A stretch of 64,000 nt of DNA, from contig OU744720.1 of assembly GCA_916613615.1 (NCBI GenBank), forward strand, positions 77,589,338 to 77,653,337. The letters are read 5' to 3'. Below the pieces are notes generated by a model. That model did not search any database. It was not told the DNA's origin and saw nothing but the letters and a program-made list of their open reading frames with translations. The DNA is from Steromphala cineraria (Eukaryota; Mollusca; Gastropoda; Trochida; Trochidae). A program made the position numbers and the translations under genes. Shown here piece by piece: positions 46,301 to 60,830 of this stretch. Numbering within the stretch: position 1 is the first letter of the stretch; each line of letters begins with the position of its first letter.

Positions 46301-49300
46301 CACTTGGCTTCTTCTGTAAATAACATCTGTTTCTGAGCTATCATGTTCAAACGGAATTGACATATCGGCTGTGTCATCATGTCAGTTTATCAAGCGAATC
46401 AATATTGATATCAATCTGACGAGTGCCTGCATCTGTAGCGTCACCAAGCCTAGAGACAGCATGTGACGTAAGCGAAACGGACACATGTTCGTATAGACTA
46501 TCCCAGCTTACCATATTTAATTGTACTATCTTAATCCCAGACGGTTATTCCTGGAGCAGCCAGGGAAGGATTTTATGGATTTTTTTATTCTAAAAAATGT
46601 ACATAAAAGGGGAGATCAGTGTTCCTATGAGTGTTTGGGATAGTGTAGACTAAGATATAGTCCCTGAAAAAGTTCATGACTAATTTCATTATTTCATGTT
46701 TTTTAATTTAAAATAGAATAAAAAGGAGCCATGAACAATAATTAATTTCAAACCCAAGCTGAGGCATCTAGACTTGCCAACAATTTCTAGACTGTCTTGA
46801 AGGCTGGTTTTCTTTTGCGTAGACTCTGGATAACAGACAAGGGATAGTGAGAAAGTCATGAGTAGTTCTTGATCTGTGCGTTGCTTTAACAAATATAAAC
46901 TCTCAATTGTATTTATCTTCAAAATATTGCCTTAATGGTATTTTACCTCGCAAATATTTCAATTAAAAGTATTCACTTTCATCTCCTTTTATCTCAGTTG
47001 TCGATTGCGAATGAACAGCAATCAATATAATGATAAAATGTACATAATGATGATAATTCACATTTATCAGGATAAAGATATCAATGGTTATTTTGTTTTT
47101 TGAGTGATGACTTAACTTCCATTTAATCATAATTCTTCATAATGCATAGAACATTTCTATTAGGAAATCGGGACTGTTTTTCAGCGACAGACGGAAATCG
47201 CATAAATGGGTCACATGATTCGAAAATTGCAGCTAATGTAAATTCTTGACAGTTTCACATTCAGTTTGCGTGGCGTGCACTTTTGATGCAATTGTGTGCG
47301 GTGCATATGACATTTTATCAGTGATGATAAAAACGTTCATTCTCGTTGCACGTCATCACTTAGTTTCAGCTATAATTATGATTAGTTTCCATTGCTACAA
47401 GATAATGAAGAATCTTTGTGACATTATGTTTGTTGGTTTTTGCATTTGCTCTTGTAACTTTACCTATTGTAATCACCTGTCAGCTTATATACATTGTAAA
47501 AGATTAGAATTAGTACATGCATTATGCTAAGCTGATTTTCATACACTTATGCTGATTAATGTTTAATATAAATTACTTTTGACAATAAAAAAATACTAGA
47601 AATTATTCTAACAATATAATTCAAAGTGCATCTCTTCGGATACAAGTGCATATGCAAAATATATAACAAAGTACTGTAAAGATTCTGACAAATAATATAG
47701 AAATTGTAGTTGATTTCTGAAAGTGACACCTGACATATCAATGAAAAAAACAGTTTATTTATATCTGTTAACCTTTCAGCTCGATTGTGACATTCATTAA
47801 TGATGAAAACTTCAACTTCATAGATTGCAGAGTTGTACAACATTATGAAAATGCGCCACTTTGTTTATAAATACTTGATAAGTACAGAAATAAATGCATA
47901 AGCATATCTAACACTAAGTGTGGAGAGATCGAAGTGAGTTTGTGTGTTGTGGACTGTACTACTACATTGTTTATGAGGGTTTTGTAGCACAAAGGGGACA
48001 CGGAGCAGCCACAAAGGGCTCACTAGGACAAAAGGTAGTCATTATACCGTGGAGTTGGCCATGTGGAACGAAACAGCTGTGTACGGAAACAAAGCGCTGT
48101 GCTAATAATAACATATTATGCACGTAAATAAAAGGTTTCATACTTAATTAATAGCAAGTTGTGAAAATCAAAATTTGATGACTTTTAGAAATCCAATTTT
48201 TCATGCTAATCATTGCAAAGATCATATACTCGAGTTTCAAATGGTGTCTGTATTGGGAATTGAGATCATCAAAATCGTACCATGTCTCTCCAATTTCATT
48301 GACTTGCACTGTTTTCTTATGCTTAACTTGATCCCTACAATCGAGTTCAAGAAGGTTATGAATACTAATCGCTATCCGTCTTATGATGAGACATGTAAAA
48401 AGAACAAACTACGATGCTTTTTATGTTGTTTTACTTCCCCTCTGAAATAGAACTTTCCTTAAAATGATATTTAAACAATATTGATATGTGTATTTATAAA
48501 CCCTTCTCAAAAACATTTTTAGTCGTAAATTTATCGTAGATAGATATATTCACACCATAGAATAATGAAAAACGTGAAGCAACACGATGTGATTGCAAAA
48601 TGCGGAGACAATGATATTTGAGAGTAAAACACGTATTCAAACTCTCTCATTGCTTTCTCTCTGACTACCTGTATTCGGATACAATCACCACTCCCAAATG
48701 CAGTAAACATACAACGCACTGTTTGATTATACGTTATATGAATAACGATTTATTGCAAATTAATTAATAATGTGAATGATAAATAACGTTTTGCGCGGCC
48801 CGTCTGTGACTCTATCAATTCTCCATTTATTTACACCAAGCAATCTAAATAGGTTTCCTGAGGCAAACTTCATGAATACACAAGCATCTAATTTACTGAA
48901 TAATGTTGGGAGGCTGATTTGATTGCATGTATGTCTGATATTACCATAGCTTCAATGGAAGTCAAATGTCATAAAATATACATCGGCTAGAGCTAAAGAG
49001 AAACAGACGTGTATAATAAATCTAGCTGCATCATAGTCATTCAAATTAACTTCATTCTCATAATAAGATTGAATGTATATATCATTTTTATTTGTTAAAC
49101 GTCTTTATATATGGGTTATTTATAAGATTAAATTTAGATATTCGTCAATATGATTATCATTTTGAAATTAACAAAAATCTAAAACAAATGATTTTCATAA
49201 TATTTGTTCGACAGGGCCTGATTGTACATTTCAATAAGATATATATCACATAAAATCATTGTAAAAGTTACAAATGTGGCTATGTTAAGTATACTTTGGA

Positions 49301-51540
49301 GCCAATATGTTTCATTATAATGACTCCAAAGTCTGTACCATAAAAGCCAATATTTATTCCATCAGAAATGAATATTTATATAGAGAATGAAAAGACTGTC
49401 ATTCCATGGCAGATTAATGTAACGTTATACCCAAAATAGTTCCTTGCCAGTTACCAGTGACAAGGAGGAAGAGACGGCAGTGATAGACTCTAATATGGTA
49501 TCCATATGGTACTGGAGCACTTATATAATTATCTGTCTAACAGCCCTGTAACAAAATAAATATATAGACCTATACAAGTCTATGTTATTGTAGTCTAGAT
49601 CACTGAAGTTTCTGAAAATGAACAGCTTGGACTCTTTTCAATTTTAATAGCTGCATTAAAGATGTATTTTCACTTCAAGGACTAAAATCTAGTTTATTCA
49701 AACTCTCCAAACTGAAACGTACAAGCATTCCTGGTTCGTACATCATCATTATCAGCAATATTTGCCACTATTTGTATACCACAGACTCTGTTTATGACCC
49801 CACAAGACCGCTCCCAATATAACCAAACAAACACTTGCCAATATCATGTTTCTGACATCTAACACAACATGTAACATTAGAAACACATCATTAGTTGCAT
49901 TTTCACTTATCTATTCTGTTTTATGATTTTCGACACATACCGCCCTGGCATAATCAAACCTCCAACTTATCATATGGACACATTCGTGACGGTGATTTTC
50001 AATTAACACAATTTCCAGGGTTGTTAGTAAAAGTGCCTGCCTAAACCATTAAACTATGAGTGTGATTGTCTATGGCACTGCGCTAACTATTTTTCACAGC
50101 ATTTCTGACCGGTCTGAAAAGTGTTTTAAAGGTCAAATCAATATCAGTTATTATACAGTCTGTTTACTTGTTATTAGGATTGTCATAAGTCACAAAAAAT
50201 GTTTACAGAAGGGAAATCTAATTTCGTGAAATGAAAACAAAATAATTACCGTTAGGTTGTTTACATGAATCACTATTCAGCAATGGCCAAAATATCAATG
50301 CACAAAATAAGTAATGCAGAAAATACGCTCTCTATGTTTTTGGAAGAAAATTTAAATAAATGTATATTATGTGTAGTCGTAAAATGTCTTACTTGTCCTG
50401 CACTGTAAAGAATGTTATATTGGTTGAAAATTTAAGCTATTTAGTTCCAAATATTTAACACGACTTTATAAATCTTTGAGAAAGGGTGAACATACATGAA
50501 TTTCATTACAGAAATAGGTAGAGAACATGTTTGACGATCCACGATCATGAATACATTTTTGTAATGTAACTTGGTAGCATGTTATTCATTGGCAATTAAT
50601 TCCTTCAAACATAATACGGACATTTACAGGTCTATGGAAAAATAAAAATATAACTAACAACGGTATTATTATTCTGACAAAGCACAAAACGGATTGTTTA
50701 TTTACAGTCTAAGGCAGAAACTATATCCTATGTCAATTAAGTCCAGCTGTACCAAATTTATTCAAATGAGATTCATTTCTATCTACATTGTATATTTAGA
50801 AATATATTAAATAGTATCAATATATACTGTATTGATGGTTATTTAAGATTGAACTAATGATAACTCAAACTTATTCTATAATGGCTTTCAATTTCAATGA
50901 ATGTTCAAAACTAATTGGAGTATTTACACATTCACTCTATCTGTTTGACGACAGATACATTCAAACAAATTCAGCCTTGAAGAGGCGGAACCACAACGTG
51001 TTTTAACTCAAGATACGCAACAGGTTGTTTGAGTCTGCAGCTAATGTCTCCAGGAACCGTGCCATTCTCTTTGAAGCCGTTCTCCTATCAGCTCTGCAAG
51101 GCCTAATCTTTCACCACAAGATCACGACCAGGGCTTCCAATACACAATACGAAACGTGTATGTTTATCGAGTACGTAAGCAGGTGATTTGTAAAAGCTAA
51201 AGAGAATTTTTGCTTGAGAAATGTAGCCCTAAAGACATGTGTCACTTACTGATCTGATGCTATTTTGGCCGAAATAGTTATCATTCTTGATAATGCTTTC
51301 AGTAGCTTGTATTTAACTTTGCGAAAACAACTTTAAACGAAATGATTGTTTAAAAGAGAGTTGGCAAATGCTTCCAGGAGTTATTAAAGATCATATGGAT
51401 TTTAATTCTTAGATGAAAGGAATACTTACTTAACATGCTATACTGTTTCAATTATGAAACATTGTATGACCGAAATGCTTTATCTTAATCTTGACATCAG
51501 TCTAACCAATGTCTCAATACCATTTACAGACTACACAACT
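43313..51540. other. Host DNA, at least partly intron of the potassium channel gene
   Basis: The splice donor at 51,548 opens an intron running leftwards on the minus strand. I found no matching second exon (which would begin with the rest of GYGH) in this stretch, but short exons without a start codon could be missed by eye. A dispersed repeat copy lies at about 46,750-46,830. The remainder is AT-rich with no recognised feature. Confidence 0.45.
46750..46830. repeat. Dispersed repeat, copy 1 of 3
   Basis: AGCTGAGGCATCTAGACTTG, then CCAACAATTTCTAGACTG and GAAGGCTGG. It is similar to segments at 55,409 and 60,757 in the same orientation. I cannot name the family. Confidence 0.6.
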
Positions 51541-51542
51541 TT

Positions 51543-52560
<1,018 letters not shown>

Positions 52561-55408
52561 CATTGATGAAGTGTCCTTTGATTTCCTATTAGAACTTTGC
52601 CAGCAGAGGAGTAACGTTGATGTTTATATCCTTACGTGCACACGCCAGAGTGAGTTATTGCCTCGTATTCCACACCTCATAACGTGGAGTTGTAAACGTG
52701 TAGTGGCCACCGGCTCGTGGTCTAAACCGATCAATTATTCTGTACAACTATATATTCACACATATTCAAATAGCCCCCCTGATTCCGTAGCGCGTTACGA
52801 AGTTGATATCCAGTAGTCCTGCTGGAAAGGAAACACAATGCAAATATCCACTAACACATTGTATACCTCCTTTCTTCATTCACTCATTCCTAAAGGACGC
52901 TACATGTGCCGAATAAATCGATATCAAACTGTGCTTCACATTGTCGTCTGCGTCTTCTTTCCAATATGGACACATTTCTGTCGCACTCAGACCATTTTCT
53001 TTGTTTTCATGCCGGTATGATTTAGCGGATAGTTGAATGAAGTAATATCACCAGCTTTTCAGGAGACGCTTGGCCGGAACAAGTGGCCATAGCCTGTTGT
53101 GTATAGCAGATGGCACTGAGAAAAATTGAATATCGTCTGCTGCACTCTCCACACCAGACCGATGCGCACTGGATGTCACTTCCGTCGCATCTGCGCATGC
53201 TGTAACACAAAGCGATCGATCATCAGAGGCTCCACATGGAGGGTTCGCTCTGGCTGGAGGGAGGGAGGGAGCGCGTAATGGGGAAGCCGCCTGGTGGCAA
53301 TAAGACCAATCCTCTTGAATTTATACAAGTGTGACGACCAACCGAGAGAAGATAGCACTCGAGTAAAGAGGCCAGGAGGGGTCTACTAGTATATACCGCG
53401 AGTAACGCTGGATTACATAAGCCCCATGCTGCTTAGTCTTGTACTCTGATTGGTGTCGAGTTGCCTTTGTCGAGTACACGTGTAGAAAATATACACATAG
53501 CTTCAAATGCATATTCAACTAAATTTACAACTTGTATAGTTTAATCATTCTGTTATCTTCTTAGAAGATAACACTTGCGCGTTGGCTAATGGAAACATAT
53601 GGGTGATTTGATGTTAGGAGACTCCGCATATAGTATTTAATTAATAAATGGTTAGTGACAATGAAATTACGAAACAGTGGTGAACAATTATATGAAAAAT
53701 CTATTGAAAATAGCCATGTATAAACAACACTTAATGTAAAAATAAATATCCTAATAACTCTTCCATCATACCGACCACCCCAGTTTAAAACTTTTATATT
53801 ATTCATTTTAGAAATGTATGATGTGCTTATTTATTCATACCTATTAATGCTAAATGAGGGATTCGCTGTTAATACGGACGTTTTATCATATTAAGCATTA
53901 CCCTGTTTCAATAAACTCGATAATTAAATTACCCTTCCTACACTCATTTGATGATTTTATGATAAACTTCACATATATAACGTGTGAAGAACAGGATCCA
54001 GAGGTCAATGTATGACCCGGGTAAAGAATATACTAAGACCCCCGTGAACAAACCTGAAGTTGCGGGATATATAGTAATTGGAAAACGAAAAACTAAATAC
54101 CTCCTAAACAATATACAACCAAGTCTAAATTACATTTCATTACGCTTGTTATGGTTGAATACACACGTCCTGTTGCACTGATGTTATTAAACCATGCGAT
54201 ATCGCTTTATATTCGTTTTTAATTGCATACGAGAACTAGATATTGACATGTCAGTATTGGCGAACATTTAATACTATTCTTCATAGTATATTTAATCAAA
54301 AGTTTGTTGTATGTCTCCAGCATTCACAGTGGATTAATATATTGAAGTGCAATAATATTATATGATATTAACCAAAACAATTTCAAACATGAAATATTCA
54401 TGAAACATTCTGATTGGCCGAAATGGTTTCACATGACAAATGCAGATGTTCAATCAAATATCTTTTTATGTGTACAATATTTGTTTTTCATCTGCCGTAA
54501 ACTATATGTAATGATATACATAATGGAATCAGACTTGATAAACCTCAGCATTGACATAGTATTGTGGTTTCTATTACATTTGTACTTTAATGTTAATCAA
54601 TTTTGACATTTTCATTTCTTGTTGAAATTGGATAGGCTTATATCATTAACGCTAGCCTGCATAATTGAATTTTAAGAATAAGGTTTAATAGCATCACTGG
54701 AGATATCTTAGATATCAAATTTCAAACAAAATCCTTGTGATTACGTAATCTGAAAGTAATGGTTCCGTAGCAATACATATTTCACTGCAAGATCTAGAGA
54801 TATTTCTTTTAGGCTTATATTTCCGAAATGCATAATAAATGCAGTACACGCTAATTCTTGTTTTTAAATTGTTTGTTCGCTTCGCAAATAGTTTTGGTAA
54901 GATGAAATAGCGTTACCGTTATATACCATTTGGTGTATACAAACATGTACGTTTACTCGAATATATGTGACTGTTCTTACAAACTCCTTGTTCATTAAAA
55001 AAATTCAAAACTTTCTTGTAACTATAGTCGAAAGTTATGTTAGTTACAATCAATTGCATCGAACACAATAACACATTATAGTGAGTAGAGTAGAAAAAAA
55101 GATAATACGATATACGCCAGGAGGACTAAACGTTCTCATGAGATCCCTTGTTAAGCTAATAAATGCGCTCCTACCCCTTTAACCTCCGGATCTTCGTAAG
55201 ATTTACTTTTAACTTAATGATCATAAATGTTTCGAGATAAACGCATGTTTTTATACATGACCCGAAAATAAATCGGTTCTACCTGTAACACAGCTGGGGC
55301 TAGACTTACATAAAGTCTCTGATTAACGTTTTTTGTCTAAAATTTTAGTGTTTTGTATTTGATATAAAAATAAGATTAAAGTGAATTTAAGCAATACTTA
55401 ATTCATTG

Positions 55409-55465
55409 CAGCTGAGGCAAATAGACTTTCCAGCATTTTACAGACTCAAGCAGGCTCCTTTAAGT
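55409..55465. repeat. Dispersed repeat, copy 2 of 3
   Basis: GCAGCTGAGGCAAATAGACT, then TTCCAGCATTTTACAGACTC and CAGGCTCCTTT. It aligns with 46,756 and 60,757, with moderate divergence. Confidence 0.55.
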
Positions 55466-58400
55466 CGGGAAATTATATCATTTAGCCCCTTTTCCGGGCG
55501 GAATTCTATTATATAGCACAGAGGGGGGAAACTTCTATATGAAACCGCTACCATAATACGAAGTTACCCCACATGCTCTGAAGTAGGATCAGGTATTGAT
55601 TAAAAGCCTTATATTTATCAGATTAAAACTAAACCTAATTATTCAAAGTACCGGTAATTAACCCTTTGGCCTTTCCCAATTTCTCTTTTAATTTATTTAC
55701 AGATTTCAGACGGCACGTCCGAGTAGCCTGTCTTACATTGTCTATACTGAATCGATGCAGTTTCGGTTAGTACCCCTCTCACATTTGCTAACATTTGTGC
55801 ATGAGTTAATATTACACATATATTTTAAGTTTCAGAACTAGTCAGTATCATTGAATATGACATGCTTACAACTAAGTGAGTTTAAATGTTAATGCTTAAT
55901 GTTATTAATTAGGAAAATATTAATATTGTTATACATTCATATCTGGTATTCAGTGAACAACGAACCGTGTAAAGGTTATTTTAAGCTGGTGAACATATCA
56001 ACTGCTTTAGGTCATATAAAACATGATGATGATATTTCTGCGTCAATGAATGGACGGTTATCGATATGAACCCAGAATTATTAATACTTCATTTACTTTT
56101 TTCAAAAATCATAACATCATCTGAACGCATGCTCGCTGTGGTTTACACGTGATCAAGACCACATGATATTAACGTAAATTCAATACATGATAATGGTGAT
56201 CTGAGTTGTCGAGAACTGAATTGGTCCAAATAAGATGTAATGGTTCTAACCACGTAGCGATGAATAGCACGTTACAACACACTGTGCACGTTAGCCCAGT
56301 TAATTAACAATCAGGTGCCAGTCAACTGTCTGACAGGGGTAATGCAACCTCGACACTGTTGTACATTTTTTGTTATCTTTTGATGAAACCAACTATGAAG
56401 AAAATCGTTGAAAAATCAACTCCATCAATCACAGACCCAACAGTCAGCGCGCCCTTAATGCAGTGCTCATGACATCTTAATGTCCTCTTGTACAAAGAAT
56501 GTTATCTTTGGAAAAAATATATAAAGATATATTGATGAGCAATTAATTGAATCAAATAATGTTTTATGTGGCTTTAATATCAAATGAACACAGTCAGTGT
56601 ATCTATCTACAGTGCATATGACATTTGATTGTATGTTATCATAAATCATAAAACAATCATCTTTACATTCATACATAAGTGCGTTATAAAATGCTTGTTA
56701 CAACTAGCGGTACTCTAAATCACGACATCAGTTATAAAGTTGTAAGATCAATAGTTTTGAAAGACTAACCTGACCAAATCATAGACTTTTTAACTATGAT
56801 AATAACATTGATACAAAAGCGTATTCTACATTGCTCACACATCTAATGTACTCTTGCCTAAAATCTGCTATAAAGATTTAAGAACACAATTGGTGAAAGA
56901 TTAACCGGAATGATTGATAGATGCATGCAACAATCATGTTAACATGTACACATTCAGTGCAATCAACAATACTAGTAACATCTGGTTCATTAAGGAGGGG
57001 GCCGGTAGTATTGACGGCCTTTTCATAGCAAGGTACCTAATAGATACATTGTATATGCACGTTAATTATGAATATCGATATTTAAGCAGTAGTAGATTAA
57101 GCTTCCACGTCACTCAAACCAACATCTGTTGTATGCTGCCATCTGTATGTATTTATCACTCTTGTTGATCCGTAGTCGGCAGCTATATAGGGACCATTAA
57201 CCAAATTGCCTACTAATATATCGCTCTAAAACATTAGCACATGTGAGACCTGTCTCCCAAGTTACCTACCCTTTTTGTTTTCGGTAAATGAACCAGTGAG
57301 GCGTTATACTCACTTATAACAGCAGATGTTGGGTCAAAGTTGGTTATCATGAATAATAGTTTAAACTTAATATGCTGCGTGATTTTTATGGATAGATATT
57401 TGGATTTAATATGTATTGCATCATATGATAATGCAACATGATGCTTATTTTTTAACCCTGCATTAATCTATTTTACAAGTTTGAGACAGTACATGTAGTT
57501 TTATATTATTTTTTAATTAACAGAGATTGTTGCTTAAACTATACGATTTTTGACAAATAAGGGGGTAAAGCATCAATTTAGTATCACCGTAAGCTTATCC
57601 ATATATCAAAAGTTTATGGGCCACGAAATGGAAATTAAATGACTACTTCACAGAACCAGAAGCACTGCCGCATTTGGAAGACAGATATGCAGGATAATCG
57701 TGGCAGGTGCGTGTAACTGATCCATTAAGTGGATGACACTGCTCTTTTCATTTGTTTTGATATTAATATTTAGATTTTGTAATGTTTCCCTTGTATTGTG
57801 GTATTCTTATCAACAAAATAGACTTGTATTCACTGCCGGTTAAAACAAAATCTCAATGTAAGACGATTGCATCCTTACAGGGAATTCGTGTCGTCTTCAT
57901 ATGATATTACATCAATTATGACTAGACTTGACTTTTATTTTAAACAATTAACGATATTCCCAATTCAAATGAAATAACTGAGAAAGGGGGAACGCCTAAT
58001 ACTTTGTATATGCTATCGGCGATATTACACTTGTCCAGTATAAAGGGCTTAGACCACATGGTCCGATTAACGAGTAATTATGTTAGTTACATCGATCTGT
58101 GAATGTGTTTTGATTACTTTACACTCAGTGCCATCAGACACCTGCTTGGTGGAAATTATGGCATGGTCTTTCTGAAAGACAAAACATCTCAACTAAAAAG
58201 ATAACTTAAAAGATATGCTAAACGAACTCATCATCACCGGTGATGTTTCATATAGTTAACAACATTGCGAGTCACGTAAATCTCTGCTTGAAGGGTGTAT
58301 GGTTACATTAAGTGATGATTAACAATATCCATTGTATAAGTGCTGCACAGATAGAATACGACTGACGTCAGAGGAAGTTGCTTTTTATCCAAATCGCAGA

Positions 58401-60756
58401 AGATAAGTCTAGCTACTTCTTTGATGATTACTGATAACAGATAAAATAAGCAAGGGCAATTTTGGGAACCAACTTAGTGTTTTAATGTTGATAAAAGTTG
58501 TTGGAAAGATGTTCTTAATATCAGTTACGTCAATTTGAAACAGAATGCCCATCCCCACACGGCAGTAGATGTTATCATCCAACGCTTTCACCTACTTCAT
58601 TCATCAATCCTACGCTGATCAGTCACGTACAGTAAAACAGTTACTTTGAACAGTGAGTGAAAGTAAGAAACTAAAACAATTTCATAAAACATCCTATGTA
58701 AAATTGGATCATGCTTTTAAGGACTGGCAACGATATTCTCAATAAGTGACGTCAAAACATGTTTTGAGTGAATCATTTGCCAAACATGCATATATATATA
58801 AAGCGATTGAGTTTGTTTTACATTATGTCAACGAGGAGTATTGGAAACAAGTTTAGTCGATCATACAACATTGATTGGTTCATATGGTGCCGCGTTGATA
58901 AACAATATGTATAAAACTATCCAAACAATTTCGTTTTTAATTGTTTTCAAATACCACAGATCGGGGCAGTGTAATTGCTTTCAATGCCACAAGAAAAACA
59001 ACATGAGAAATGATAACAGTATATGTAATGGTTTACCCCTGTGCACATATGCATTTGGTTCTCTGCTTTTTGAATATTGTGCAGTGTGTGTTCAGCTATG
59101 GTCGTACATAACATGACTTTCAATAATCTTACAACCACAGTTTCTATCAATTAGATGAATTATTAATTAAAGACCATACTTGCATGCGGTTCGTGGTGGA
59201 ATTTAGCTATTGAGGAAATATATACATCACCGGGTAGAAAAATCTTTCGTCGAATGATTGATATCATATTTACATCTTTTGATCAAAAAGTTATCGCAGT
59301 TACGTCCGATGGGTATCAACTTGGGCGACAACGAGTAACTGATTCGGAGAAAAAGAAAAGAAAATCTAGTCGTGTGCGACAAGGACGGCTTTGATGCGTA
59401 ATTTTAAACGCTATGTTGTGAGATGGCGACACTTGATTTTCACACTGCTGTTTCGGTCATTCTGGTAAGTTGTCATCTATTAAAATGAACTTTGGTTCGA
59501 TCTTCTCAAGGTTTGTCGGAAATTATTGATAAAAATACAACTAAAACAGTTAAAAAAGGTTTTTAAATATTGCAATTCACTACAGTGTGAATATGGATCT
59601 TAAAACCAACTATGGAGCTTTGCCGATATGTTTGACAATAAGTAGTGCCAATATTAGCTCACTTGCACATATCAATTTTGCCTAGCAAATGTTGTACTCC
59701 TTATATTTACGTTTGTTACGTCTGTGACGTCATGAAACCATTGTTCGTGACGTTACAGTAGTCAACCATCGCAAGGGAAGCAGTCATTTCTTTTTTTAAA
59801 AATGGAAGAGAATCGATTATTAAGAAATTATTACCCTCGGATTTGATTTTTCCGAAACTCTTGAAAATTTGTGTATGACTCTCACTTTCGCTCGGGTAAT
59901 ACACAAATTAAAAATATTTTCGTAAAAGTCATATAACATACTTCCGCGGGAAATAATCCTTATATGTATTTATATACATGTGAATAAAGACGTTCGACTA
60001 CGAAGATACAAAAAAATGTTGTCACTAAAGTGTACAAAGGAAAACGGTCAGTCAAATGGGATGACAGCTTGACCATATCGATTAATTCTTCTAATGAAAA
60101 CAGGAAAGGAAGGATTAATTTGGCAGATGATTATCACGACAAAGGAAGGAAGATTTACAGTTTTCCCTATATTCAAGCTAAGGTTAACATATACAGATAA
60201 TATTATTCATAGGATGTCCATATGTACGCATGAATACAATACACAATCTAATACACAAAAGACATAAAGAATTGAGTGGAGCATATTCGATATTAATTAT
60301 CATTTTTCATCATATGTTTAACTATTTTCGCCTTTACATAGACAATTGTTTTATTCACTGCTCCCCCTGTGACTGAAAAGCGCAAAAAGTTAAAACAGTG
60401 TTATATATTTTGATTGCGACTGTTTTTTTAAAGACAATGAGCTATATTTACTTCATTTATTCATGTTGATAAACATAGTGATGTACAAACAGAACATTAA
60501 CGCACGATGATGCTAAACAGGTGTTTTGAATAAATTGCAACACTTTATCTAATTTAGCATTGATTACAATGGCAATGCAGTAATAAATTTTAGATACCGT
60601 GCAACAGATGTTGATAGCAACAAGCTTTTGTCCACGCATACGGTCAGGAATATGTTATGGTTTCATTAGAGACTTACATGTAGTCCCGAAATATAGAGTC
60701 CATGACTAACGTTATCGTTTTTAAGTCACATGAACATTCCCTGAACAATTCTTAAT

Positions 60757-60830
60757 TAAGTTGAGACATCTAGACTTGCAAACATTTTCTATACTTATAT
60801 TAAGAAGGCTCCTGTATATTTTTCTTTAAG
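60757..60830. repeat. Dispersed repeat, copy 3 of 3
   Basis: AGTTGAGACATCTAGACTTG, then CAAACATTTTCTATACTT and AAGAAGGCTCCTG. It aligns with copies 1 and 2. The shared core is about 60-75 bp, and the full length of the family is not clear from three copies. Confidence 0.6.
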
